From the NCBI GenBank assembly GCA_013697395.1, contig JACCWY010000248.1, positions 1-9,326 of the forward strand: a stretch of 9,326 nt of DNA. The letters run 5' to 3'. Shown one piece after another: positions 1-6,982 of the stretch. A program made the translations under genes and the position numbers. The notes under the pieces are model-generated. The model saw only the letters and a list, made by a program, of their open reading frames with translations. It did no database searches and was not told the origin of the DNA. How positions within the stretch are numbered: the stretch's first letter is position 1; each line of letters opens with the position of its first letter. Source of the DNA: Chloroflexota bacterium (lineage in GTDB: Bacteria; Chloroflexota; Limnocylindria; QHBO01).

Positions 1-984
1 GGTCCGGCGGCGCTGTCCGAGGTTCTCGATGCCATGCGTCCCGATCTCGTCGTCCTCGGCCGGCCGTACTTCGATGGCTTCGTCGACGTCGCCGCCGAGC
101 GGCGCCTGCCGCTCATGATCGAGGCCAACGAGGACTTGCTGCGGGCATCGCGATCGATCGCGCGACACGGCGCCACGCTTCGTGCGCGGCTGGTGGCGAC
201 GGTCGACAGCCTCGTCGTCGGTCGCATGCAGCGACGGAACTACGCCCGGGCCGATCAGCTCCTGGTGTGCTCGCCGATCGAAGCGGACATCTTGGCCGCC
301 ACGAGCCATCCGAAGCGCGTGTCCGTGGTCCCGAATGTCGTCCCGGCCGTGCCGGCAGCCCCGCAACCCGACGAGATCAAGGCGATTGCCTTCCTCGGCG
401 CGTACGGGTACGCGCCGAACGAGGCGGCCGCCATCGAGCTGATCGAGGAGATCCTGCCGCGCGTGGCAGCGCTGGGAGGGCCGAATGCGGCGGTCCTGAT
501 TGGCCGTGACCCGACCAGGCGCATGACGCGCTCGGCAGACGCCCACCCGGCGGCCCGCCTGACGGGCGAGGTGCCGGACGTCGTCGCCGAGCTGTCGGCG
601 GCAGGCGTGCTCGTCGTGCCGGTCCGATCGGGCGCCGGCACCCGAGTAAAGATCCTCGAAGCGGCCGCGGCGGGCATCCCGACCGTGTCGACGCCGTTCG
701 GGGCCGAGGGCCTCGACCTGCGCGATGAGATCGAGCTGCTCATCGCCAGCACGCCGGACGAGATCGCGGTTGCCGTCATGCGCCTGCACGCCGACCCGGA
801 CCTGCGGCGGCGCTTGGGCGCGGCCGCTCGCTCGGCCGTCGCCGAGCGCTATTCGATCGAGGCGGGACGGCGCGCGGTCGGCGCGGCGATGGCTCCGCTG
901 CTCGCAGCCCCGGACGAAACCGACGCCGCCGCATCAGCGTCTAGACTGGCCGGCGAGCCACCAGCAGGGGCATCGAGCACATGA
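1..984 (+). CDS. GT4-type glycosyltransferase, 5' end cut by window edge
   Basis: Likely transfers a sugar from a nucleotide donor to a growing lipid-linked glycan at the inner face of the membrane; donor and acceptor cannot be read from sequence. The frame is open from base 1 (327 residues visible), so the ATG at 34 is almost certainly internal and the N-terminal Rossmann domain is partly missing. The C-terminal GT-B donor domain is clear. FLGAYGYAPNE (residues 131-141 of the visible part) and a VLIGRDP strand (165-171) are followed by LTGEVPDV (187-194) and the nucleotide-sugar site PVRSGAGTRVKILEAAAAG (207-225), then PTVSTPFGAEGL (227-238). This is the Glyco_trans_1_4 pattern of the GT4 family. 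The last 25 or so residues are an Ala/Ser/Pro-rich tail with no domain. The stop overlaps the start of the polymerase gene (ATGA), so the two are probably co-transcribed. Family is secure; specificity is unknown. Confidence 0.88.
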   Translation, partial: GPAALSEVLDAMRPDLVVLGRPYFDGFVDVAAERRLPLMIEANEDLLRASRSIARHGATLRARLVATVDSLVVGRMQRRNYARADQLLVCSPIEADILAATSHPKRVSVVPNVVPAVPAAPQPDEIKAIAFLGAYGYAPNEAAAIELIEEILPRVAALGGPNAAVLIGRDPTRRMTRSADAHPAARLTGEVPDVVAELSAAGVLVVPVRSGAGTRVKILEAAAAGIPTVSTPFGAEGLDLRDEIELLIASTPDEIAVAVMRLHADPDLRRRLGAAARSAVAERYSIEAGRRAVGAAMAPLLAAPDETDAAASASRLAGEPPAGASST

Positions 985-2414
985 CGACCGCAACCCGCGA
1001 GCGCGGCGCCTGGCGCGATTCAGCATCCATCGACACGCGCGAGGCGGTGGTGGTCGGCGCATTGGTCGCGGCCATCGTCACCTGGCTCGTCATCCAGACG
1101 CCGGTCGTCCTGCTGGCCTACCAGTACGGCGGCATCCCCACGACGGCGGCCCGGCTCGCCCTGCTCGCCAAGGACATGGTGGTGGCGCTCACCGTCTTCG
1201 GCCTCCTCGTCCGCCATCGGCACCGGATCGACCTGCGCTTCTACGACATCGCCGCGCTCGCGTACATCGGGCTCATCGCGATCTACTCGGTCGTGCCGTG
1301 GGCGCTCGGCTCCGACCTGCCCTTCGTGGCCGTTGCCGCCTCCGCCCGAGTCTTCCTGATGCCGGTCGAGCTCTACGCGCTCGGTCGCCTCGCGGTCCTG
1401 TCCGGCGTCGACGTCGGCGCCATCGTGCGGGTCTTCATCGGCGCCTCGGCCATCGCGGCCGTGTTCGCGGTCGGCCAGTGGATGCTCGTGCCGGTCGAGT
1501 TCTGGGCGTCGTCCATGGACATGCCGCGCTTCGTGCGCGAGGTCCAGGGCCTGCCCGGAGCGCTGTCGCTGTGGGACATCAGCATCCTGGGACACTACGG
1601 GGTGGGTGTGGGCGGCCAGTTCCCGCGTGCCATCGGGCCATTCACGCACCCGGTCGGAGCCAGCCACTACTTCATCGCGCCCCTGCTGCTCGCCGTCGCC
1701 CGGACGATGACGCTGGATCACCGCGCCGCGCGGGGTGCCGTCATCGGGTGGGGGCTGCTCGCCCTCCTGTTTGCGGCCGCCATCATCACGCCGATCTCGC
1801 GTGGCAGCTGGATCGCGGCCGGCGTTGGCGTCCTGGCCTGTGGCGTCTTGCTTCGGCGCGTTCGGATCGCGCTCCTGGCGGTTGCGCTGACTGCCCTCAT
1901 GGTCGTCCTCGTCCCCCCGTTCAGCTATTCGATCCGGTCTGCCGCGAGCTTCGATGACTCGTCCGTCATCGGGCACCGCCAGGCCGTGGAGGAGGGCGTC
2001 GGCACCGTCCTCGGCAACCCGATCGGCCTCGGCGTCGGACAGGCCGATCACCTGGGAACGGCCCTGGCCGGCGCCGCCGACGCCGCGGGGGTCGGCGAGA
2101 ACATGTATCTCTCCATCCTGGTCACGGTCGGGCCGCTCGGGTTGCTCGCGTTCGTGGTCTGGATGGCAGGCGTCGGCATCGGGCTGGCGCCACGGCGGCC
2201 GGGGGCCGCCGCCTGGATGCGCGTCGCCCTGTTCGCCGCTCTGGTCGGCTACGCAGCCTCCGCCTTGACCGCCTCGGGTCTCATGCGATTCACCACGTCC
2301 GCCTCCTTCTGGCTTGTGGCGGGTCTGCTGGTCGGTGGACTGCCGGCCATGGCGCGCGGGCGGCGGGCGCGCAAGGGTGGAGCAGCTCCAGAGCCAACCC
2401 AGGCACGAACGTGA
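981..2414 (+). CDS. Wzy/O-antigen ligase-like polysaccharide polymerase, integral membrane
   Basis: A 477-residue multi-spanning membrane protein of the O-antigen polymerase/ligase (Wzy_C-type) superfamily. Such proteins join exported lipid-linked repeat units, or ligate glycan to an acceptor, outside the membrane. Around ten or more hydrophobic segments are visible, for example near residues 23-49, 61-77, 89-108, 151-171, 252-270, 276-290, 296-312, 376-400, 414-434 and 441-455. Superfamily hallmarks: RAIGPFTHPVGAS (216-228) before a membrane helix, ISRGSW (272-277, the SRxxW motif), a polar loop with GHRQ (331-334) leading to NPIGLGVGQ (346-354), and GENMYLSILVTVGPLGLLAF (372-391), equivalent to the usual HN-yl---G--Gl motif. 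The ATG overlaps the upstream stop and a weak CAGGGG ribosome site lies at 965-970. The basic C-terminal tail after residue 457 is probably cytoplasmic. Polymerase is favoured over ligase because a Wzx-like flippase is next door, but sequence alone cannot separate the two. Confidence 0.85.
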   Translation: MTTATRERGAWRDSASIDTREAVVVGALVAAIVTWLVIQTPVVLLAYQYGGIPTTAARLALLAKDMVVALTVFGLLVRHRHRIDLRFYDIAALAYIGLIAIYSVVPWALGSDLPFVAVAASARVFLMPVELYALGRLAVLSGVDVGAIVRVFIGASAIAAVFAVGQWMLVPVEFWASSMDMPRFVREVQGLPGALSLWDISILGHYGVGVGGQFPRAIGPFTHPVGASHYFIAPLLLAVARTMTLDHRAARGAVIGWGLLALLFAAAIITPISRGSWIAAGVGVLACGVLLRRVRIALLAVALTALMVVLVPPFSYSIRSAASFDDSSVIGHRQAVEEGVGTVLGNPIGLGVGQADHLGTALAGAADAAGVGENMYLSILVTVGPLGLLAFVVWMAGVGIGLAPRRPGAAAWMRVALFAALVGYAASALTASGLMRFTTSASFWLVAGLLVGGLPAMARGRRARKGGAAPEPTQART

Positions 2415-2417
2415 CGC

Positions 2418-2432
2418 CGACGGCGCCCGTCG
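2418..2432. terminator. Possible weak hairpin between convergent genes
   Basis: Four bases after the polymerase stop there is a perfect 6-bp inverted repeat, CGACGG and CCGTCG, around a 3-base loop (CGC). Only two T residues follow on the plus strand and there is no T-run on either strand, so this is not a classical intrinsic terminator. Its position in the roughly 100-bp gap between two convergent genes is suitable for one. In DNA this GC-rich, a 6-bp hairpin can occur by chance. The rest of 2433-2516 holds nothing I recognise. Confidence 0.25.
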
Positions 2433-2516
2433 TTCCGTACCGCTGGCTCACGCTCCTGCTCGACGCCGAGCGACTCCGCGAGACACCGTGATGTGGCCGG
2501 CCGTCGCACGGCGCGA

Positions 2517-4007
2517 TCAGCCCATGGTGTCGGAACCGCCGAGCAGCTCGCGGTAGAGGCGCCACCCGCCACTCCATTCGATCACCACCACGCTGAGGAG
2601 CGTGACGCCGAGCGAGACGAACAGGCTCAGGTTCGGCAGCACCGCGTTCAGAGCGAGCAGGCAGCCGAGGGGGACCACGAACCACAGGATCTGGCCGGCG
2701 AAGATGGCGATTGTCGCCGTCTTCAGGTACCGCAGCGACACGAACGAGAACGCCATCAGCAGGACGACCTCCCGCCCCACCACGGCTGCGGCAGCGCCGA
2801 GCCCACCGAATTGCGGCACCAGGACCACCAGCAGCGTCACGCTGAGCACAGCCGCCACTGCCACGATGGCCAGGTAGGCGCGTTGGAACCCGGCCGCCAC
2901 CATGCCGCCGGCAACGACATTGTTGTAGAAGCCGAGCGGGATCCAGAGGGCAAGGACGCGCATGATGTCGGAGCTCGCCGCGAACTCGGCGCCAAACACC
3001 GCTCGCACGATCGACGGCGCCTCGACGAGGAAGAGGGCGGTCACCGGCAGGGTGAAGTGAGCCGCCAGGCGAATGAGCATCCTGAGCAGGCGCTGGAACA
3101 TGCTCATGTGCTCCGCGTACCGACGCACGAGCTGCGCGAACGCGGCCTGCGACAGCAGTCCGGACAGCGTGAGGACGAAGAGGATCAACCGGTACGCCGC
3201 GGCATAGAAACCGACTTCGGCAGGCTGGCTGAGGAACCCCAGCACGATCACGTCGAGCTGGAGGAGCACCTGCGTCAGCAGCGTGATGCCGAGGAAGGGG
3301 CGTCCCTCCCGGGCCATCTCGGTCATCGCCGGCAGACGGAAGGGGCTCGGGCGCAGCCGGTACCGGCGCCAGAGGATCGCGGCGCAGACGAGGTCGCCGG
3401 CGACGATGCCGACCGGTGCCGCGATGGCGGCCCACAGGATGTCGCCGGTGACGGACACGCCCACGAGGCCGAAGGCCGCGCTGGTCACCTGGGTCACGAC
3501 CTTCACGGCCGCGACGTCGTTCATGCGCTCCAATCCCTGGAGCACGTACACCAGGCTGAACGCCTGGGCCAGGAGCACCGGCAGCAGCACCAGCAGGAGC
3601 CGCGTGGTGGCGTCCGGGATCGGCAGGATGGCGGCGAGGACGACGAAGATCACCAGGGTGACGCTGCCGAGGCCGACTTGCGCGACGGTCGCGATGGTGG
3701 CCACCGCGCTGGCCTGCTCCGGGCGAGCCGCGATCTTGCGCTGCGCGAGAATCGAGATGCCGCCGTCGCCGAACATGTTGGCGAAGGCCGCCAGCCCCTG
3801 GGCCAGGGCGAAGCTGCCCATCACCACGGGGCCGACGATGCGTGCGATGAGCGCGACCGACACAATCGACGCAACTCGCGCCACCGCCTCGGCCGAAACG
3901 AGCGCGGCGAAGTTCCGGACCAGGCCATGTCCGGCGAGTGATCGGAGGCTTCGGAGCGTCGGCCCTTCGGCCCCTCCGCCGGTCGCGGAACCGTCGAGAC
4001 CGCTCAC
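2517..4007 (-). CDS. Wzx-like polysaccharide flippase (MOP superfamily)
   Basis: A 496-residue membrane protein of the polysaccharide-transporter (PST/Wzx, MATE-like MOP) type, predicted to flip undecaprenyl-linked glycan units across the cytoplasmic membrane. The length fits the family (about 420-500) and 12-14 hydrophobic segments can be picked out, grouped in two halves. Typical features: a charged N-terminus and first helix with VRNFAALVSAEAVARV (30-45), GPVVMGSFALAQGLAAF (59-75), the central QLDVIVLGFLSQPAEVGFYAAAYRL (250-274), which matches the D-i-l--------vG-Y--A-rl motif of Wzx proteins, and FGAEF...LWIPLGFYNN (338-362) before the second bundle. The start is a GTG at 4007 with no good ribosome site. 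A 10-codon open frame upstream ends in a TGA that overlaps this GTG. The gene is alone on its strand, converging with the polymerase and diverging from gmd. Family is firm; substrate unknown. Confidence 0.88.
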   Translation of the reverse strand: MSGLDGSATGGGAEGPTLRSLRSLAGHGLVRNFAALVSAEAVARVASIVSVALIARIVGPVVMGSFALAQGLAAFANMFGDGGISILAQRKIAARPEQASAVATIATVAQVGLGSVTLVIFVVLAAILPIPDATTRLLLVLLPVLLAQAFSLVYVLQGLERMNDVAAVKVVTQVTSAAFGLVGVSVTGDILWAAIAAPVGIVAGDLVCAAILWRRYRLRPSPFRLPAMTEMAREGRPFLGITLLTQVLLQLDVIVLGFLSQPAEVGFYAAAYRLILFVLTLSGLLSQAAFAQLVRRYAEHMSMFQRLLRMLIRLAAHFTLPVTALFLVEAPSIVRAVFGAEFAASSDIMRVLALWIPLGFYNNVVAGGMVAAGFQRAYLAIVAVAAVLSVTLLVVLVPQFGGLGAAAAVVGREVVLLMAFSFVSLRYLKTATIAIFAGQILWFVVPLGCLLALNAVLPNLSLFVSLGVTLLSVVVIEWSGGWRLYRELLGGSDTMG

Positions 4008-4036
4008 ACGGCCGGCCCGGCGGGATTCAGAAGCAT
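4004..4036 (-). other. Possible 10-codon leader ORF before the flippase
   Basis: An ATG at 4036 opens a frame MLLNPAGPAV that stops at TGA 4006-4004, so its stop overlaps the GTG start of the flippase (GTGTGA on the minus strand). A -10-like GATACT ends exactly six bases before this ATG, so a transcript could begin at the ATG itself (leaderless). Translation of this mini-ORF could deliver ribosomes to the flippase start, which has no clear Shine-Dalgarno sequence. Ten codons is too short for coding evidence, and a chance arrangement is quite possible. Confidence 0.22.
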
Positions 4037-4042
4037 GGCGCC

Positions 4043-4048
4043 AGTATC
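4043..4048 (-). promoter_or_regulatory. Candidate -10 element for the flippase in the divergent gap
   Basis: GATACT read on the minus strand matches TATAAT at four of six positions and is one of the few A/T-rich spots in the gap between the divergent flippase and gmd genes (4008-4115). It would place the RNA start near 4036, about 29 bases before the flippase GTG. No convincing -35 box is visible 16-18 bases upstream. The same bases read on the plus strand give TATCAT at 4045-4050, which could serve gmd, leaving a leader of about 60 bases. Apart from the gmd ribosome site nothing else is recognisable in the gap. Confidence 0.3.
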
Positions 4049-4105
4049 ATTGGCCGCGGCCGCCACGCGCGCTGCTGGCGTGCATCCGACCCCGCGGCGC
4101 ATGAC

Positions 4106-4111
4106 AGGAGG
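4106..4111 (+). promoter_or_regulatory. Shine-Dalgarno AGGAGG that decides the gmd start
   Basis: A perfect AGGAGG lies four bases before the GTG at 4116. It falls inside the longer open frame that begins at ATG 4035, and just after ATG 4101. It therefore argues that translation starts at GTG 4116 rather than at either upstream ATG, which agrees with where GMD proteins normally begin. Confidence 0.75.
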
Positions 4112-4115
4112 CAGG

Positions 4116-5123
4116 GTGACCAAGACGGCGCTGATCACCGGCATCACCGGGCAGGATGGCTCGTATCTCGCCGAACACCTCCTGGCGCTCGGGTATCGGG
4201 TCGTCGGAATGACCCGCCGATCGAGCACCGTCACGATCGAGCGGATCGAGCACATCGTCGACCGCCTCGAGCTCATCCAGGGCGACCTCCTCGATCAGAA
4301 TTCGCTGGCGTACGCCCTGCGCGAGGTCGAGCCTGACGAGGTCTACAACCTCGCCGCGCAGTCGTTCGTGCCGACCTCGTGGAACCAGCCCGTGCTCACC
4401 GGCGAGTTCACTGCCCTGGGCGTGACGCGTCTGCTCGAGGCCGTTCGCCAGGTCGATCCGACCATCCGTTTCTACCAGGCGAGCTCGAGCGAGATGTTCG
4501 GCAAGGTGGCCGAGGTGCCCCAACGGGAGCTGACCCGTCTCCATCCGCGCTCGCCGTACGGGGTGGCGAAGGTCTACGGACATTGGATCACCCTCAACTA
4601 CCGGGAGAGCTACGACCTGTTCGCGGTGAGCGGGATCCTGTTCAACCACGAATCGCCGCGGCGCGGGCTCGAGTTCGTGACCCGCAAGGTGACCGATGCG
4701 GTGGCGCGCATCAAGCTCGGACTGGCCACGGAGCTGCGACTCGGCAACCTGAAGTCACAGCGGGACTGGGGATTCGCCGGCGACTACGTGCGAGCGATGC
4801 ACCTGATGCTGCAGCGGGACGACCCTTCCGACTACGTGATCGCCACCGGGGAGACCCACTCCGTCGAGGAGCTGTGCGGCGTGGCGTTCTCGCACGTCGG
4901 CCTCGACTGGCAGAAGTACGTCCGTGTCGACGAGGCGCTCGTCCGCCCGGCGGAGGTCGACCTCCTGGTCGGCGACGCGAGTCGCGCACGCGCCGAGCTG
5001 GGCTGGTCACCCACGGTCGATTTCACCGGACTCGTCCACATGATGGTCGAGGCCGATCTCGCTCGCGTGGAGGAGGCCATCCGGCACGGCAAGGCCAAGG
5101 TGCCGGTGGTTCACGGCGTTTGA
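4116..5123 (+). CDS. gmd: GDP-mannose 4,6-dehydratase
   Basis: Cytoplasmic NADP-dependent short-chain dehydrogenase/reductase that converts GDP-D-mannose to GDP-4-keto-6-deoxy-D-mannose, the precursor of GDP-D-rhamnose and GDP-L-fucose. With the GTG start the protein is 335 residues and begins in the family's usual place, ALITGITGQDGSYLAEHL (5-22), holding the GxxGxxG nucleotide site at G9, G12 and G15. Further GMD signatures: TRRSST (33-38), YNLAAQSFVPTSW (77-89), FYQASSSEMFG (119-129), SPYGVAKVYGHWITLNYRESY (146-166) with the catalytic Tyr148/Lys152 pair, GILFNHESPRRG (173-184), FVTRKVTDA (187-195), LGNLKSQRDWGFAGDYV (209-225) and RPAEVDLLVGD (277-287). The catalytic Thr/Glu of the E. coli enzyme correspond to Ser124 and Glu126, a conservative Thr-to-Ser change. 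It lacks the insertion before RPAEV found in longer GMDs. Its stop overlaps the start of rmd (TTGA). Confidence 0.95.
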   Translation: MTKTALITGITGQDGSYLAEHLLALGYRVVGMTRRSSTVTIERIEHIVDRLELIQGDLLDQNSLAYALREVEPDEVYNLAAQSFVPTSWNQPVLTGEFTALGVTRLLEAVRQVDPTIRFYQASSSEMFGKVAEVPQRELTRLHPRSPYGVAKVYGHWITLNYRESYDLFAVSGILFNHESPRRGLEFVTRKVTDAVARIKLGLATELRLGNLKSQRDWGFAGDYVRAMHLMLQRDDPSDYVIATGETHSVEELCGVAFSHVGLDWQKYVRVDEALVRPAEVDLLVGDASRARAELGWSPTVDFTGLVHMMVEADLARVEEAIRHGKAKVPVVHGV

Positions 5124-6061
5124 AGGCCCTCGTAACCGGGGCAGACGGCTTCGTCGGTCGCTGGCTCGTCGAGCATCTGAGACGCGAGGGGGACGAGGTC
5201 CTCGAGGCATGCGGACAGCACGCGCCGACCGACGAGCACAGGACGCGCATCGACCTGCGTGACCCGCGGGACGCCCAGCGCGTGTGCGACTGGGCCCGGC
5301 CCGAGGCCATCTACCACCTGGCCGCCATCGCGTTCGGACCGGATGCGCAGCGCGCACCGGCCGAGGCTCTCGACGTCACCGTCGGCGGGACGCTGAACCT
5401 CCTCCGCGCAGCCGCCCTGCTCGACGAGTCACCCACCGTCTTCATTCCGTCCTCCGGCGAGGTGTACGGCCGTCCCACCACCGAACGGGTGCTCAGCGAG
5501 GACGACCCGATCGCCCCCGTCAGCGCCTACGGCAACACGAAGGCGGCCCAGGAGCTCGTGGCTCTCGCCTATCACCACGCCGGCACGCTCCCCATCGTCG
5601 TGGCTCGTGCCTTCAACCACATCGGCCCGGGCCAGCGAGACGCGTTCGTCGTCGCCTCCTTCGCCACCCAGCTCGCGGAGGTGGCTGCGGGCGGCCGAGA
5701 GCCGCTGCTGCGAGTCGGAAACCTGGCCACGGAGCGCGACTTCACCGACGTCCGGGACGTCGTAGCCGCCTATCACCTGCTGGTCGCGGGCCGCCACGCG
5801 GGCGGCATCTTCAACGTCGCCAGCGGCACGGCGGTCTCGATCGGCACGATCCTCGACCGCCTCGTCGAGATCAGCGGCCTCGAGGTCCAGATCGAGGTCG
5901 ACCCAGACCGCGTCCGGCAGGTCGACCCGCCCAGGATCGTCGGCGACGCGAGCCGCATCCGCGCCGCGACCGGGTGGGAGCCGCGGTACACCCTCGACCG
6001 GACCCTGCGCGACGTGTGGTCGGACGCGTCGACGCGAGTGTCGCTAGCCGTCCAGCCCTAG
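5120..6061 (+). CDS. rmd: GDP-4-keto-6-deoxy-D-mannose reductase (RMD type)
   Basis: SDR-family reductase predicted to reduce the 4-keto group of the GMD product, giving GDP-D-rhamnose in the classical case. The start is a TTG that shares bases with the gmd stop. The first residues after it, KALVTGADGFVGRWLVEHL, are exactly where an RMD should begin, and no other start is in place. The protein is 313 residues, normal for RMD (about 300). Motifs: GxxGxxG at G7, G10 and G13, YHLAAIAFG (65-73), SSGEVYG (111-117), catalytic Tyr137/Lys141 (YGNTK), ARAFNHIGPGQ (162-172), and VGNLATERDFTDVRDVVAAY (199-218), which is highly characteristic. No Shine-Dalgarno sequence precedes the TTG, so translation probably relies on coupling to gmd. 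A close relative making GDP-6-deoxy-D-talose (Tld) is an alternative, because product stereochemistry cannot be read from the motifs. The 3' end overlaps the GT2 gene tail to tail by 18 bp. Confidence 0.88.
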   Translation: MKALVTGADGFVGRWLVEHLRREGDEVLEACGQHAPTDEHRTRIDLRDPRDAQRVCDWARPEAIYHLAAIAFGPDAQRAPAEALDVTVGGTLNLLRAAALLDESPTVFIPSSGEVYGRPTTERVLSEDDPIAPVSAYGNTKAAQELVALAYHHAGTLPIVVARAFNHIGPGQRDAFVVASFATQLAEVAAGGREPLLRVGNLATERDFTDVRDVVAAYHLLVAGRHAGGIFNVASGTAVSIGTILDRLVEISGLEVQIEVDPDRVRQVDPPRIVGDASRIRAATGWEPRYTLDRTLRDVWSDASTRVSLAVQP

Positions 6062-6982
6062 CGCTCCTGGCTCGGCGATCGAGAGCGCCCTGGCGGCGTT
6101 GCGGTTTCCCACGAGCGGGAGCTGAGCCGCGAGCAGTGCGGCCGGCCGAATGGTCGGCCGGCATGCAGTGATGAAGCGGGACCACCTGCCGTGCGGCGTC
6201 TCCTGCCGGCACGCGGCGGCGAAGGCGATCCAGTAGGCGCGCCGCCATGACCACGTCCGTCCGCGCTCAGCGACGCGGCTCGCGTCTGCCAGCAGCCGTG
6301 GCAGCCGCTCGTATCGCGCTCGGATCTCGCGCTCCTCGGCGTGCAGCTCGGCCGCCTGCGCGGAGCTCTTGGCGTCGGGATGGATGCGCTCCACCGCCAG
6401 CACCTCATCCAGCTTGTGAAAGCGGTATCGGTCGAGCGCTCGGATCCAGTAGTCCAGGTCGCCGCCGAATCGAAGGCCGGCGTCGAAGGTGCCGAGCCCG
6501 TCCACGACGGACCGGCGCCAGAAGACCGCCGGCTGGAAGAAGGACCCGAGCCGGCGGACATAGGCCGCACTGAACGGCGGCGCGAAGATGAGCGCCAGGC
6601 TCCCAGCCTTCTCGTCCACCTTGACCACATCGCCGTAGACGAAGTCGACCTCGGGGTGACGCCGAAAGGCGGCGACGACCGTGCTGAGGGTCCACGGCAG
6701 GTACAGGTCGTCCGTGTTCAGGTAGGCGAGGATCGTCCCCCGGGCCTCGCGCAGGCCGGTGTTGACCGCGTCATACATCCCCTCGTCGGGCTCCGCTCGC
6801 CATCGCAGCCCGTGCTCGCCGGCGTAGCGCTCGAGAATGCCGTGGGTTCCATCCGTGGATCCCGCGTCGAGGACGAGGTGCTCGACCGGCGTGTGCTCCT
6901 GGCGGGCGACGGAGCGCAGCGTGGCCTCGATGAAGCGACCCTGGTTGTAGCTCGGCGTCACGACCGTCACGAGGTCGGTCAA
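6044..6982 (-). CDS. Family 2 glycosyltransferase (GT-A fold)
   Basis: Predicted cytoplasmic, membrane-associated enzyme adding one sugar to the repeat unit. The start is a TTG that overlaps the stop of the upstream GT4 gene (TTGA) and has a perfect AGGAGG seven bases before it; the protein is then 312 residues and opens with TDLVTVVTPSYNQGRFIEATL, the normal GT2 beginning. A longer in-frame reading from 7084 would add about 34 residues without family similarity. GT2 landmarks: VVTPSYNQGRF (7-17), VLDAGSTDGT (37-46), the metal-binding DxD equivalent NTDD (89-92), FVYGD (114-118), FFQPAVFWRR (148-157) and GGDLDYWIRAL (173-183), which carries the catalytic acidic region. The pattern NQGRFIEATLRSVARQ with DEGMYDAVNTG (66-76) is typical of WcaA-like enzymes of capsule and EPS clusters. 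The last 100 or so residues are Arg/Ala-rich, probably helical, with no recognised domain. Donor is unknown; GDP-fucose is plausible from context only. Confidence 0.88.
   Translation of the reverse strand: MTDLVTVVTPSYNQGRFIEATLRSVARQEHTPVEHLVLDAGSTDGTHGILERYAGEHGLRWRAEPDEGMYDAVNTGLREARGTILAYLNTDDLYLPWTLSTVVAAFRRHPEVDFVYGDVVKVDEKAGSLALIFAPPFSAAYVRRLGSFFQPAVFWRRSVVDGLGTFDAGLRFGGDLDYWIRALDRYRFHKLDEVLAVERIHPDAKSSAQAAELHAEEREIRARYERLPRLLADASRVAERGRTWSWRRAYWIAFAAACRQETPHGRWSRFITACRPTIRPAALLAAQLPLVGNRNAARALSIAEPGALGLDG

Noticed and set aside
942..947. TAGACT as a possible internal -10 for the polymerase gene
   Set aside because: It lies 33 bases before the ATG and matches at four of six positions, but it is within the upstream coding region, has no visible -35, and ATGA coupling already explains expression.
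2496..2503. GGCCGGCC palindrome before the flippase stop as an operator or terminator arm
   Set aside because: Short GC palindromes are frequent in such DNA, and no T-run or second half-site is present.
2493..3941. A 482-codon open frame on the plus strand opposite the flippase
   Set aside because: Its product is a low-complexity mix of His, Gln, Arg, Asp and Glu with no domain, while the minus strand encodes a clear membrane transporter. It is an antisense shadow caused by GC-rich codon usage.
4035..4115. Longer gmd starting at ATG 4035 or ATG 4101
   Set aside because: The extra residues are unlike GMD N-termini, and the AGGAGG at 4106-4111 lies downstream of both ATGs and fits GTG 4116.
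4379..5119. Extension of the rmd frame upstream through gmd
   Set aside because: That part is an Arg/Gly/Pro-rich shadow of gmd; homology to RMD starts immediately after TTG 5120.
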